In this document: positions 46,230 to 58,210 of the stretch, in pieces
Position numbering within the stretch: the first letter of the stretch is position 1
How the letters are laid out: every line of letters starts with the position of its first letter
Assembly: GCF_026626745.1 (NCBI RefSeq)
Contig: NZ_JAPNJW010000001.1
Location: forward strand, 2,960,001-3,024,000
From: Nannocystis sp. RBIL2
GTDB taxonomy: Bacteria > Myxococcota_A > Polyangia > Nannocystales > Nannocystaceae
Reading direction: 5' to 3'
DNA: 64,000 bases
Program-made: the position numbers and the translations under genes
Notes under the pieces: model-generated
The model's input: only the letters and a program-made list of their open reading frames with translations
The model's database searches: none
What the model was told of the DNA's origin: nothing

Positions 46230-46272
46230 CCGCGCCGGCCTGCTCGACGCGAGCGGGCGCCGGTGACATCCT

Positions 46273-46839
46273 GTGCGGGTGAACCAGCCCGTGGACACCT
46301 CGCGCACGATCGAACTCCTCCACTCGCCGCTGAAGATGTTCGGCTTGCTCGTCCTCGGCGTGTTGATGACCTCGCTCGCGCTGGTGTTCGTCCTCCCCGT
46401 CTTCCCGGGGCTCGGCAGCGACCCAGTGACTCACGCCGTCGGGATCGTCGGCACTCTGTTCTTCGGCCTCTGTACCCTCATGATCCTGCGCCAGTGGTTC
46501 ACTCTGGAGGCAGTGATCACGATCTCGCCGGCCGGCCTGCGCGATGTCCGGATCGCGCAGGAATTCATCCCCTGGCCCGCGATGGAGCGGCTCTCCACCT
46601 GGACCCTCCAGGGCCAGACCATCCTGGTCGTCGCGGTCGCGCCGGAGGTCGAGTCGCGCTTGACCTTGACGCGGACCGCCCGCTGGACGCGCGGCGCCAA
46701 TCGCAAGCTCGGCGCCGACGGCCTGTGCGTCACGGCCCAGGGCCTGAAGCTCGAATTCGCCGGCCTGGCCGCGCTCGTCCACGCGTACGCCGCGACGTAC
46801 GGCGCGCCGGCTGCCAGCGCCGCGCCCTCGCCCGACTGA
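46273..46839 (+). CDS. STM3941-like membrane protein, 188 aa
   Basis: Small membrane protein with two transmembrane helices (MFGLLVLGVLMTSLALVFVL, HAVGIVGTLFFGLCTLMIL) followed by a cytoplasmic beta domain (FTLEAVITISPAGLRDVRIA, then QEFIPWPAMERLSTWTLQGQ). This layout fits STM3941-type proteins, whose role is unknown. The start is GTG 46273, with GTG 46279 as an alternative. It lies 43 bp after the Cys-rich lipoprotein, on the same strand, so it may be co-transcribed. Confidence 0.75.
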   Translation: MRVNQPVDTSRTIELLHSPLKMFGLLVLGVLMTSLALVFVLPVFPGLGSDPVTHAVGIVGTLFFGLCTLMILRQWFTLEAVITISPAGLRDVRIAQEFIPWPAMERLSTWTLQGQTILVVAVAPEVESRLTLTRTARWTRGANRKLGADGLCVTAQGLKLEFAGLAALVHAYAATYGAPAASAAPSPD

Positions 46840-46841
46840 CG

Positions 46842-46933
46842 GCTGCCGCGAATGCGCGGTGCTCACATTCAGGCGAGCTCCGCAAATCACGGGACCACGG
46901 ACGCGGCGGTCTGGAGGCACGGCGCGAGCTCGC
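46842..46933. repeat. 92-bp dispersed repeat, copy 1
   Basis: Shares a long similar sequence with 48240-48333, beginning GCTGCCGCGAATGCGCGGT and continuing with a block like GGACCACGGACGCGG. Identity is roughly 80% with small indels. The copies flank the small membrane protein and DUF6882 genes. It contains no open frame of note. Confidence 0.75.
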
Positions 46934-46941
46934 AGATTCGC

Positions 46942-46977
46942 CATGTCCTCTTCGCCATGCCCTCACGGACATGTCCG
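46942..46977. repeat. CATG ladder 16 (three nodes)
   Basis: CATG cores at 46942, 46956 and 46970 in exact 14-bp steps, adjacent to the 92-bp repeat copy 1, in the gap between convergent genes (stops 46839 and 47006). Confidence 0.83.
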
Positions 46978-47005
46978 AACCTGGATGCCCCGCGGCCGCG
47001 CACGT

Positions 47006-47383
47006 CTACTTCCGCCGGGTGCTGCGCACGGCCATGATCGTGAACACCACGAACGCGAGCGCCCCGCCGCCGATGTACGGATACGTGTTCGCCTCGCTCG
47101 CGCGCAAGAGGCGGAGAGTGCCCGCGCCGCTCTCCATCGTCGACATCGCGTCGATGTACTGCGCGCGGTCCTCCGGCAGGACGTCGCCTTGCGGGTCGTA
47201 CTTCACCCGGGCGAGGCTGGCTTCCGCGGCCTCGAGCCGTTCGCGCGTCTCGGCCAGCGTGCCCTGGAACTTCAAATAATCGCTGATGCCGGCGCCTGCC
47301 ACCAGCAGCGCGACGAGCGCGAGGAACCCGGCGGCAAAGGTGGTCGAGTTGAAGGAGCGGCGGGCTGGGGTCGAGGTCACCAT
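47006..47383 (-). CDS. Small membrane protein with coiled coil, 125 aa
   Basis: Integral membrane protein of unknown function. ATG 47383 begins MVTSTPARRSFNSTTFAAGF, then a helix (LALVALLVAGAGISDYLKF), a coiled coil (TLAETRERLEAAEASLARVK) that likely mediates oligomerisation, and a second helix near the C-terminus (YIGGGALAFVVFTIMAVRST). It ends in RRK. No family is recognised. Confidence 0.7.
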   Translation of the reverse strand: MVTSTPARRSFNSTTFAAGFLALVALLVAGAGISDYLKFQGTLAETRERLEAAEASLARVKYDPQGDVLPEDRAQYIDAMSTMESGAGTLRLLRASEANTYPYIGGGALAFVVFTIMAVRSTRRK

Positions 47384-47571
47384 CTCGTGGGGGAAGGACG
47401 TCGCCTTCCGGGCCAGGTCGCACGGGAAATCGCGAAAGGGTGGTTTCGTCCGCGAACGCGAGCCGACCCCAGGGTGGCCCCGACCTGCGCTGTGGTGGCA
47501 GGTGTCGCTGCTCGTCGCTCAGGATGCGGGTATGCTGACGCGACTCGGCACGCTCCCCGGAGATTGATGAC

Positions 47572-48213
47572 ATGCTGGCGATCGAGCGACTGTTTTGCGA
47601 TGAACTGTTTCGGATTCACCGCCGGCAGGCGCGCTTCCTCGACGGACTGCAAGCCACCTCCTACACGTTCCACAAGGAGACCGGCGTGCTCGCGTTCGCG
47701 GATGGCATCACCTTCGAGACGCAGATCCTCGGGCTCGAAACTCCCGCAAAGCAGTGGATGTGGGCGTGGGCAGACGCCGGGAGCCTCGACTCGCGACTGA
47801 CGACGGGTGCGCGCCGGGTGAAGGCGTTCGGGGACACGCGCGGGCTCGCCGAGCTGACCACGGGCACGCTCGCCGTGGACCATCTTCGCTGCGCCGGTCA
47901 CACGTTGGCCGCGATCGCGTCGGTGGTTCACGAGGTCCATCCCTACTTCCGCTGTCAGCAGCCGGACGGCGTCGCGCTATTCGTACTCGTGACCTCCGCG
48001 ACCTTGAAGGACGACGCACGCGGCCTCGATCGCAACACCGCGAGGCAGGCCATCTCCGATATGTTCGCCGCGTACGCGCAAGCGGACGACATGCTGACCT
48101 TGCGCGCGGCGATGGAGGCGGCGGGCTTCGCCGTCGAGTTCACTGAAACCGAGGTGATCGGGCGACGCGGTGACGACGCCCCCATGGTCTTCCAGCGCGC
48201 ATGGTTCGATTGA
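47572..48213 (+). CDS. DUF6882 family protein, 213 aa
   Basis: Cytoplasmic protein of unknown function. I recognise a DUF6882-like pattern: FHKETGVLAFADGITFETQI, LGLETPAKQWMWAWADAGSL, LTTGARRVKAFGDTRGLAEL and VVHEVHPYFRCQQPDGVALF. It is well separated from neighbours and bracketed by the two 92-bp repeats. Biochemical role is unknown. Confidence 0.8.
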   Translation: MLAIERLFCDELFRIHRRQARFLDGLQATSYTFHKETGVLAFADGITFETQILGLETPAKQWMWAWADAGSLDSRLTTGARRVKAFGDTRGLAELTTGTLAVDHLRCAGHTLAAIASVVHEVHPYFRCQQPDGVALFVLVTSATLKDDARGLDRNTARQAISDMFAAYAQADDMLTLRAAMEAAGFAVEFTETEVIGRRGDDAPMVFQRAWFD

Positions 48214-48239
48214 TCCGCGCGCTCGTGATCACAGGGACA

Positions 48240-48333
48240 GCTGCCGCGAATGCGCGGTACTCACATTGATGAGAGCTGCGAAAATCACAGGACCACGGAC
48301 GCGGACTATCTAGAGACACGGGGCGAGATCGCA
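48240..48333. repeat. 92-bp dispersed repeat, copy 2
   Basis: Second copy of the repeat at 46842-46933, just upstream of the second kinase gene. The copies share the start GCTGCCGCGAATGCGCGGT and the end block near CACGGNGCGAGNTCGCA. Confidence 0.75.
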
Positions 48334-48405
48334 CGTGCGTAGACGGCTCGCGCGGTGCCTCGCGCGCTGGCGGATCCGTCGGCTAGACTCGCGTTCGACG
48401 CGCAG

Positions 48406-51213
<2,808 letters not shown>

Positions 51214-51220
51214 ACTTGTG

Positions 51221-51258
51221 GACATGTCGAAAAGAGCATGTCCACTTGAACATGTCCT
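51221..51258. repeat. CATG ladder 17 (three nodes)
   Basis: CATG cores at 51223, 51237 and 51251 in exact 14-bp steps, with hairpin GGACATG-TCGAAAAGAG-CATGTCC. It follows the second kinase gene and precedes the convergent metallophosphoesterase. Confidence 0.85.
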
Positions 51259-51349
51259 TCAGCGCCTCGCCGCCACCGCACCGATGAGCCCCGAGACCGG
51301 TGTCATGGCCCCATGTCTCGGGCCCACGTCTTGAAGCGCCCACGCCCGG

Positions 51350-52483
51350 TCATGCGCCCCGCGGGGACGCGGCCGCTCCATCGACGTCGAGCTCGATCGT
51401 GAACTGTTGATCCGCGTCGACGAGGTAGCGGTCGAGCAGCGGCGAGTACGTCCGGACGTGGACGGTGCGGCCGTCGGGCATGAGCTCGAGCAGGCGCAGG
51501 TAGCCCTCGCCCCCGACCGCCCGCATCTGGTAGTTAGCGAGCATCTGGTGGACGACGCGGCCGTGGTCGTCGACGCTGGCGAGGTAGCCGGTGCCGTCAC
51601 CGAGGATGTGCCCGCTCAGGGTCATGACGAAGCGGTGGCGGCGGACCAACTTCTGCCACAGCTCCTCGCCGTCGTTGACCGAACCGGGGGTCGCGTAGTC
51701 GTGCGGGTTGTGCTTCTGCGGGTGCAGCTCGTCGCCGTGGTCCTGACGGAGGTCGTCGTTGTCGAGGTACGCGTGGGTCACGAGGATCCCGAGGCGATCG
51801 GGGTGCGCGGTCATCACCGCATCGGCCCAGGCGACGACCTCGTCGCGCGGGCCCCATTCGAGCAGCAGCGCGATCCAGGCGTGACCGCCAGCCTCGAACA
51901 CACGGTAGGTGTTGTCGAGCTTGCCCGCCTCGAAGGCCCCGCCGAAGCTCGGCGCTGCCGCGGCGTCGGCGAACGAGAACCATTCGTTGAGGCCGGAGTC
52001 GCGGCTGGTGGCCGTGCCCGAGGGGCCGTAGTCGTGATTCCCGGGCACGAGGGCATACGGAACGGTGCCGTCGAGCAGGCTCATCGCGGCGCTGGCCCGC
52101 TCCCACTCGAGGTCGGTGTTGTTGTGGACGATGTCGCCGAGATGAAAGACGTAGGCGATGCCCAGCTCCTCGGCCTTCTGGGAGATCCACCAGGCCTGCA
52201 TGTCGAGCAGGCCAGGGTATCCGAGCGCGTAATACTGGGTGTCGGGCAGCACTGCGAACACCGTCGAGCCGGGGGTGAACGGCGACGACTGCAGCGACCG
52301 CGCGGCGCTCGCGGGCGGCTCCTCGGGGACGAGCGTCGCCATCCCGCCGCGGCGCCCGGAAGGGTTGCCATCGTCGATCGCCTCGAGCTGCGCCGACTCC
52401 TCGTCGGCCTCCCAGCCCGAATCATGACAGGCCGATGCGAGCAGGCCGATGCCCGCGAACCACGCGTCCCCGAAGCGCCTCAT
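51350..52483 (-). CDS. Metallophosphoesterase lipoprotein, 377 aa
   Basis: Predicted exported phosphoesterase. ATG 52483 starts MRRFGDAWFAGIGLLASACH with a lipobox-like LASAC. The calcineurin-like core (about residues 75-340) shows metal-binding motifs AVLPDTQYYALGY (DxQ variant), FHLGDIVHNNTD (GDxxH), PGNHDYGPSG (GNHD), LVTHAYLDND and SGHILGDGTGYLA (GHxxG). A cytoplasmic nuclease is unlikely given the lipobox; an extracytoplasmic phosphatase or nucleotidase is expected. It is convergent with the second kinase gene. Confidence 0.9.
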   Translation of the reverse strand: MRRFGDAWFAGIGLLASACHDSGWEADEESAQLEAIDDGNPSGRRGGMATLVPEEPPASAARSLQSSPFTPGSTVFAVLPDTQYYALGYPGLLDMQAWWISQKAEELGIAYVFHLGDIVHNNTDLEWERASAAMSLLDGTVPYALVPGNHDYGPSGTATSRDSGLNEWFSFADAAAAPSFGGAFEAGKLDNTYRVFEAGGHAWIALLLEWGPRDEVVAWADAVMTAHPDRLGILVTHAYLDNDDLRQDHGDELHPQKHNPHDYATPGSVNDGEELWQKLVRRHRFVMTLSGHILGDGTGYLASVDDHGRVVHQMLANYQMRAVGGEGYLRLLELMPDGRTVHVRTYSPLLDRYLVDADQQFTIELDVDGAAASPRGA

Positions 52484-52601
52484 GCCGCGAATGCTGGCAG
52501 TCGCGGACGTCGACCGGGCGGAGCGCCGGAAACTTCTCGCCGTCGATTGTCACGAGCCCGTGGCGAGCGGGCGCGCCGCCGGGGCGCGACGAGGCGATTG
52601 G

Positions 52602-52622
52602 CCTGTCTTTGCAGACATGTCC
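52602..52622. repeat. CATG ladder 18 (single hairpin)
   Basis: CCTGTCT-TTGC-AGACATGTCC, nodes at 52602 and 52616, 14 bp apart, in the gap between the phosphoesterase start and the leucine-rich repeat gene's stop. Confidence 0.75.
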
Positions 52623-52725
52623 GAAGCGACCGTCCGGCGGCGCGAGCGCGGCGCCGACAGCGGAGACGGAGCCCCCCGCCGCGCATTGATTATAGGGCGT
52701 TCAGGACAGATCTTCGTCGCCACGC

Positions 52726-53520
52726 TCACGGCTCGTCGCCGATCACCGCGTTGGGAAACATCGCCCGCAGCTCGTCCGCGGTCGCCTCGAAGTAGGACAG
52801 GAGCGCGTGGATCCGCCGCAGCCCCGGCATCACCACGTCGTGCGGCATCGGCATGCGGTGCGAGACCGAGGTCAAGGTCAGCTCCTCGAGCGCGTGCAGG
52901 CCCGCGAACTCGGCGGGTAATTTATTAAAAATTTTCTCGGGCCAGCCGCAGCTGCCCGGCTCGCCGAGGGTCAGCGACGACAGGTGCGGCAGCTCGGACA
53001 GCAGCCGGAACAGCGCCTCCGGCGATTGCTCGAAGCGCGGGTCGAAGTGGGCCGGGCGCTCCCAGTCGTGCAGGTACACGTGGCGCAGCAGCAGCGTCAG
53101 CGAGCGCAGCTCCTGCAGCGCGACCAGGTTGTCCGGCAGGCGCGCCAGGTGGTGCGAGTCGATGTACAGCTCGCGCAGGCGCGTCAGCCCGGCGAAGCTG
53201 CGCGGCAGCGAGGCGAGGTGGAACAGCTCGAGCCGGAGGCTGCGCAGGCGCGTGAGCTCGGCGATCGCCGCCGGCAGGCCCGGGAGCTCGTCGTCGACCA
53301 GCTCGAGCTGCTGCAGGCCGCGCAGCTCGGTCAGCGCCGGCGGCAAGGCGCGCACGCGCGAGCGCAGGCGCAGCCCCTTGAGGCCCCGGACGTCGCGCAG
53401 CACCGCGAGCGCGGTCGCCAGCTCGTCGGGCTCGACGTCGCCGGCCCGCAGCTCGAGCGCCGGGACGTCGCGCAGCGCCGCGACCTCGAGCGATCCATGG
53501 GACAGGTCGACGACGTGCAT
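52726..53520 (-). CDS. Leucine-rich repeat protein, 264 aa
   Basis: Repeat protein, probably cytoplasmic. ATG 53520 (MHVVDLSHGSLEVAALRDVP) has no signal peptide. Five or more leucine-rich repeats are visible, e.g. GLKGLRLRSRVRALPPALTE, GLQQLELVDDELPGLPAAIA, RLRSLRLELFHLASLPRSFA, RLRELYIDSHHLARLPDNLV and ELRSLTLLLRHVYLHDWERP. Binding to protein partners is likely; specificity is unknown. Its stop is near the phosphoesterase, separated by a ladder copy. Confidence 0.88.
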   Translation of the reverse strand: MHVVDLSHGSLEVAALRDVPALELRAGDVEPDELATALAVLRDVRGLKGLRLRSRVRALPPALTELRGLQQLELVDDELPGLPAAIAELTRLRSLRLELFHLASLPRSFAGLTRLRELYIDSHHLARLPDNLVALQELRSLTLLLRHVYLHDWERPAHFDPRFEQSPEALFRLLSELPHLSSLTLGEPGSCGWPEKIFNKLPAEFAGLHALEELTLTSVSHRMPMPHDVVMPGLRRIHALLSYFEATADELRAMFPNAVIGDEP

Positions 53521-53670
53521 CGTGGCGATGGTACACGCAGCCGGCGAGCGCGACGACGGCCGCGCGGCTCGCTGGCGGCGCTTGGAGGTGTCACGGACGG
53601 GTCGGAGCCTCGCAGTCCCTGCCGCGCATCCGCGATTGACGGGCCTCGTGGGACGTGCTGACGTAGCGGC

Positions 53671-54762
53671 GTGCGGCTGACGACGGCGGCGATCGTGGCG
53701 AGCGTGGCGCTGGCGGTCATCGGCGAGGGCGAGGCGCGGGCGTGCTCGTGTCGGTCGTGGGGCTTCGGCCCGGGTCGGCTGTATCTCGGCGCGAATGGTT
53801 CGCTGCCGCCCGACGCGCGCGGGTTCCCGTGGGCGGGCGCGGAGCGGCTCGCCGATTCGCCGGACCGCGTCTCGGTGGTGCGGGTCGAGGGCAAGCGCAG
53901 GGTGCCGATGAAGCACCGGATCGCCGCGGGAGAGGACGGGATCGAGTGGATCGTCCTCGCCAGGAAGTTCTCGCCGGGCCAGGTGTACGAGGTGACCGTC
54001 CGCGAGGGGAAGCTCGCCGACGAGTCGCGCAAGGGGCGGAGCGCCACGCAGGCCGAGGTGCCGCCGGCCGAGGCGACGACGACGGTCACGATCGCCGCGG
54101 CGCCGCTGAAGCTGGTCCGGGCGAGCCTACAGGCTGGCGCTTCGGCCGAGCAGCCGCTCACGATCGCCGCGCCCGGCATCTGTGCCGAGACCGTGACGGC
54201 CGCTGCGGTGCCGCTGCGGGTCGAGCTGCCGCCCGGGGTCGAGCCGTTGCGCGACCACCTGGTCTTTGCGACACGTATCGACGGACAGCCGTGGACGCCG
54301 CGGCACAACCTCTGTACGGTGATCGATCCGGGCCGCACGTGGAGCGGCCAGACAGGCACCGACCTGCTGTTCACGGTGTGCGAGCCGAGCCCCCCGCCCG
54401 AGCACCGGGCAGCGGTGCCGCTGGGCGGTCTGACGCCCGGGCTCCATCGCGTCGAGATCGAGGTAGCCACCCCCGACCGCCGTCAGGTCGTCACCACGCC
54501 GACGGTCGACGTCATGCTCTCGTGCTCCATCGCCGCGGCCACGCCCGCAGCCGGGCCGCCCGCACGACCGCCGGCGACCGAGCCGCCCGCGGACGCGCCG
54601 CCCGAAGCCGCCCCGCCCGAGGCCGCCCCGCCTGCCGCTGCCCCGCCCCCGGAACCTCCGCCGGTGGCCACGCGAGGCTGCGCGGTCGGCGAGCCCGGGT
54701 TTGCGTGGGTGCTCGGCGCGGCGTGGTGGTGGCGACGGCGGCGACGTGCCGCCTGTCCCTGA
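53671..54762 (+). CDS. Exported protein with MYXO-CTERM-like tail, 363 aa
   Basis: Predicted secreted, cell-envelope-sorted protein. GTG 53671 starts MRLTTAAIVASVALAVIGEG, a signal peptide cleaved near EARACSC. The central region (residues about 35-290) is beta-rich and contains unpaired Cys. A Pro/Ala-rich stretch (about 295-335) precedes the C-terminal signature RGCAVGEPGFAWVLGAAWWW followed by RRRRRAACP: a Cys, a hydrophobic helix and an Arg cluster, matching the MYXO-CTERM sorting layout as I know it. The stop codon lies inside a ladder hairpin (54751-54770). Function unknown. Confidence 0.8.
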   Translation: MRLTTAAIVASVALAVIGEGEARACSCRSWGFGPGRLYLGANGSLPPDARGFPWAGAERLADSPDRVSVVRVEGKRRVPMKHRIAAGEDGIEWIVLARKFSPGQVYEVTVREGKLADESRKGRSATQAEVPPAEATTTVTIAAAPLKLVRASLQAGASAEQPLTIAAPGICAETVTAAAVPLRVELPPGVEPLRDHLVFATRIDGQPWTPRHNLCTVIDPGRTWSGQTGTDLLFTVCEPSPPPEHRAAVPLGGLTPGLHRVEIEVATPDRRQVVTTPTVDVMLSCSIAAATPAAGPPARPPATEPPADAPPEAAPPEAAPPAAAPPPEPPPVATRGCAVGEPGFAWVLGAAWWWRRRRRAACP

Positions 54763-54868
54763 GGACAGGCGGGCTCACGGTCGCCGACGAGCCCGTGAAC
54801 TTCAGAACAGGCATGTCGAAATAAGTATGTCCTCGGGGACATTCCACGGACATGCCCCCGAGAGACAG
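54751..54868. repeat. CATG ladder cluster 19 (hairpin plus array)
   Basis: GCCTGTCC-CTGA-GGACAGGC (54751-54770) includes the stop codon of the preceding gene. Then nodes at 54812 (CATG), 54826 (TATG) and 54840 (CATT) in 14-bp steps, with a further CATG at 54851. The cluster lies between convergent genes (MYXO-CTERM protein and polA). Confidence 0.78.
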
Positions 54869-54895
54869 CTCGCACTTTTCTTTTTTTTAAAAAAA

Positions 54896-57568
54896 TCAGT
54901 GCGCCTCGCCCCAGCTGTGGCCGACGCCGATGCCGACCTCGAGCGGGACGTCGAGCGGGTACGGCTGCTCCATCGCTCGCCGCGCCACCTCGACCGTGGC
55001 GGCGGCCTCGGCCTCGGGCACCTCGAACACCAGCTCGTCGTGGACCTGCAGCAGCATGCGCGCGTGCGGGGCCGCGGTCGGCAGCTCGCGGTCGATCTGC
55101 AGCATCGCCAGCTTGCACAGATCGGCCGCCGAGCCCTGGATCGGCGTATTGGCGGCGATGCGCTCGCCGGCGGCGCGGTCGGTGTCGTTGCGGCTGGTCA
55201 GCTCGGGGATGTAGCGGCGCCGGCCGAGCAGGGTGGTGACGTAGCCGCTGGCGTGGGCCTCGGCGATCGTGCGGTCGAGCCAGGCGCGCACGCCGGCGTA
55301 GTATTCAAAATACTGCTCGATGTAGCTCTGGGCCTCTTTGCGGGCGATGCCGAGGATCTGCCCGAGCGCCGTGGCCCCCTGGCCGTAGATCGTGGCGAAG
55401 TTGACGGTCTTGCCGACGTTGCGCTGCTCCTTGGTGACTGCCTCGGGCGCGACGCGGAACAGCAGCGCGGCGGTGCGGCGGTGGAGGTCGAGCTTGTCGC
55501 GGAACGCCTCGACCAGGCGCGGGTCCTTGCTGAAGTGGGCCAGGACGCGCAGCTCGATCTGGCTCCAATCGGCGGAGATGATGCGCCGGCCCTCGGGCGC
55601 GACGAAGGCCCGGCGAATGCGCTGACCCTCTGGCGTGCGCACCGGCGTGCGCTGCAGGTCGGGGTCGGTGGAGATGAGCCGGCCCGACACGCCGACGGTC
55701 TGCTGAAAGCTCGCGTGGATCCGGCCGGTCTCGGGCGCGATCGCGTCGCGCAGCACGTCGGTGTACGTATTGATCAATTTGGCCAGCTCGCGCTGGGCCA
55801 GGATCTCGCGGGCGATCTCGTGCTTGGGCGCGAGCCGCTCGAGCACCTCGGCGTCGGTCGAATAGCCGGTCTTGTTCTTCTTGATCACCGGCAGCTTGAG
55901 CTCCTCGAACAGCACGTCGGCCAATTGCTTGGTCGAGCCGATGTTGAACTCGTGCCCGGCGAGCGCGTAGATCCGGGCCTCGATCTCGGCCTTGCGCTTG
56001 TGGAACTCCTCGCCCATGCGGGTGAGGTCGTCGCGGTCGACGCGGATGCCGGCCAGCTCCATGCGCGCGAGCACGTAGGCGAGCGGGCGCTCGACCGCCT
56101 CGTAGTGGGCCGTCTGGCCCGCCTCGGCCAGGCGCCGCTGCAGCACCGGCCCGAGCGCGAGGACCACGTCCGCGAGCTGGGCCGCGTAGGTGGCAGCTGC
56201 GGCGACCTCGACCGCGCTCGGGAGCCGCGCCGACTTGCCGCTCTTGAGCACGGTGGTGACCGCGGGGATCGATCTCTGCACGTACTCGCGGGCGACCTGG
56301 TCGAGGCCGTGCGGGATGCACTTGACCGGGTCGACGAGGAACGACGCGATCATGGTGTCGAGCAGCTCGCCGCCGAGGGTGAGGCCGTGGCGCCAGGCGA
56401 GGATCGCCAGCTGCTTGAGGTCGTGGACGTACTTCGGGCGGGACGGATCGCCGAGCAGGCCGCCGAGGAGCTCGATCGCCGGATCGCCGAGCGCCCCGGA
56501 CGGGCCGCGGAAGGCCAGGTAGAGCGGCTTTTTGCCCGCGGTCGCGATCGCCACGCCGACCAGGTGCGCGTGGTGGACCCGCGTCGGCGGCTCGTACAGC
56601 GGCACCACCGCGACCGCCTGCCCGGCCGGCAACCCGCCGATCGCCGCGCGCGCGGCCTCGACGGTCGCCGGCACCTCGACCTCGATGTCGGGCGCGTCAC
56701 CGACCTTGGCGTCGCTGCCGCCGCCGGTCAGCAGCGAGAAGAACTCGAGCTCGCGGTAGAGCGCGTCGAGCTCCTTGGGGTCGGGCGGCACGAGGCGCAG
56801 GGCCTCGAGGTCGACCTCGAGCGCGGCGCGGTCGTCGACGGTGGCCAGGTGGCGCCACAGCTTGACGGCCTCGCGGTGCTCCTCGAGCGCGGCCTTCTGC
56901 TTGCCCTTGAGCTCCTCGATGTGCGCGTACACGCCGTCGAGCGAGCCGTACTTCTCGAGCAGCCCGGCGGCGCCCTTCTGGCCGATGCCGGGCACGCCGG
57001 GGATGTTGTCGACGGTGTCGCCCATCAGCGCCAGGAGGTCGGCGATCTGCGCCGGCGGGACGCCCCACTTCTTGCGCACCAGCTCGGCGTCGTAGGTGAC
57101 GTCGCGCATCGTGTCCTGCATGCGGATGCCGTCGCCGACCATCTGCGCCAGGTCCTTGTCGCCGGCGACGATCACGACCTCGAGCCCGGCCTCGACGCCG
57201 CGCCGCGCCAGCGTGGCGATGATGTCGTCGGCCTCGTAGCCGGGCTGCCGCAGCACCGGGAAGCGATTGGTCGCCACCAGGCGATCGATGACCGGCAGCT
57301 GCTGCGCGAGCTCGCCCGGCATCGACGGCCGCTGGGCCTTGTACTGCGGGTACTTGAGCTCGCGGTGGGTCGGCGCCGAGGTGTCGAACACGACCGCCCC
57401 ACGCTCCGGCATGCGCCCCGAGAACAGCTTGCGGAACATGGTCGCGAAGCCGAAGATCGCGTTGGTCGGCAGGCCCGTCTTGGTCTGCAGGTTGGCCGGG
57501 ATCGCAAAGAATGCCCGGTAGATGAGCCAGGAGCCGTCGACCAGCACGAGCCGCTCTGCCTTCGCCAT
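54896..57568 (-). CDS. polA: DNA polymerase I (exonuclease/polymerase), 890 aa
   Basis: DNA repair and Okazaki-fragment polymerase. ATG 57568 (MAKAERLVLVDGSWLIYRAF) is chosen. The 5'-3' exonuclease domain (about residues 5-290) has FDTSAPTHRELKYPQYKAQR, ADDIIATLARRGVE and NIPGVPGIGQKGAAGLLE. A 3'-5' exonuclease-like domain (about 310-480) lacks the usual Exo I DxE: the aligned segment reads AVAVVPLYEPPT, although later Asp (KYVHDLKQLA, YAAQLADVVL) remain, so proofreading is probably lost. The polymerase domain has motif A (IISADWSQIELRVLAHFS), B (GKTVNFATIYGQGA) and C (LLQVHDELVFEV). It is the one clear housekeeping gene in the window. Confidence 0.96.
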   Translation of the reverse strand: MAKAERLVLVDGSWLIYRAFFAIPANLQTKTGLPTNAIFGFATMFRKLFSGRMPERGAVVFDTSAPTHRELKYPQYKAQRPSMPGELAQQLPVIDRLVATNRFPVLRQPGYEADDIIATLARRGVEAGLEVVIVAGDKDLAQMVGDGIRMQDTMRDVTYDAELVRKKWGVPPAQIADLLALMGDTVDNIPGVPGIGQKGAAGLLEKYGSLDGVYAHIEELKGKQKAALEEHREAVKLWRHLATVDDRAALEVDLEALRLVPPDPKELDALYRELEFFSLLTGGGSDAKVGDAPDIEVEVPATVEAARAAIGGLPAGQAVAVVPLYEPPTRVHHAHLVGVAIATAGKKPLYLAFRGPSGALGDPAIELLGGLLGDPSRPKYVHDLKQLAILAWRHGLTLGGELLDTMIASFLVDPVKCIPHGLDQVAREYVQRSIPAVTTVLKSGKSARLPSAVEVAAAATYAAQLADVVLALGPVLQRRLAEAGQTAHYEAVERPLAYVLARMELAGIRVDRDDLTRMGEEFHKRKAEIEARIYALAGHEFNIGSTKQLADVLFEELKLPVIKKNKTGYSTDAEVLERLAPKHEIAREILAQRELAKLINTYTDVLRDAIAPETGRIHASFQQTVGVSGRLISTDPDLQRTPVRTPEGQRIRRAFVAPEGRRIISADWSQIELRVLAHFSKDPRLVEAFRDKLDLHRRTAALLFRVAPEAVTKEQRNVGKTVNFATIYGQGATALGQILGIARKEAQSYIEQYFEYYAGVRAWLDRTIAEAHASGYVTTLLGRRRYIPELTSRNDTDRAAGERIAANTPIQGSAADLCKLAMLQIDRELPTAAPHARMLLQVHDELVFEVPEAEAAATVEVARRAMEQPYPLDVPLEVGIGVGHSWGEAH

Positions 57569-58210
57569 GCGCGGCATCATACGCCGGAGCGCGTTCGCGC
57601 GCGAGCCCCCGCCGGGCTCGGCAGCAGCGCTGCAGCGAACGGCCGCTTGCGAGCCCGCAGGACCTCGCCGCCACTCGCACGACACATGCTTCGTCCCGCG
57701 ATCGGCGCCCGCGCGACGCGCTGGGCCGCAGCCGAGCCCGCGAGCTCACGCGGCCGCGAGGTCGAAGCCGACGCGCCCCGGCGCTCGAACCTCTCGCCTT
57801 CGATCATGAAGCGAACCCGGGTACGTGCCTGTCGCCGTCCTCGGACGCGACCCGAGCGAATGCGAGGACGATCGTCCACGCGGTGAGCCGGATCTCGCGC
57901 GCCGACGCCCGGTGCGATGATTCGCCGCCTGCCGCCAATCACCGCGCGTCGCCCGGGCCGCCAGAGATCCCGCGGACGTGCGTTGCGCCGGTGCGGGGCC
58001 GCACCGAAGATTCGCGGGCTAATCTGCGCGGCGCACCTCGGGCGCCGCGAATGTTCAATGTGCGCCCGGGGGCGCCGAAGGTCGTCGCTGCCACCGATGC
58101 GGACCTGGCGTGAAGGCCAGGTGCACGAACGCCGCGCGGCCGGCGAGATGTGCGACGGGTCGCATGAAATCTCGCGCCCGCCGCCCACATTTCATCGCCA
58201 CGGAGGACCG
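57569..58210. other. Intergenic region, nothing recognised
   Basis: About 640 bp between divergent polA and the large MopE/DUF11 gene, presumably holding both promoters. No ladder, RNA or convincing frame was noticed. Confidence 0.45.

Noticed and set aside
54876..54895. T/A tract just after the polA stop as a canonical terminator
   Set aside because: The T-run precedes rather than follows the nearest hairpin on the polA strand, so it does not match intrinsic terminator order.
54701..57886. Long plus-strand frame (1061 aa) opposite polA
   Set aside because: Antisense shadow of polA with no recognisable domain.
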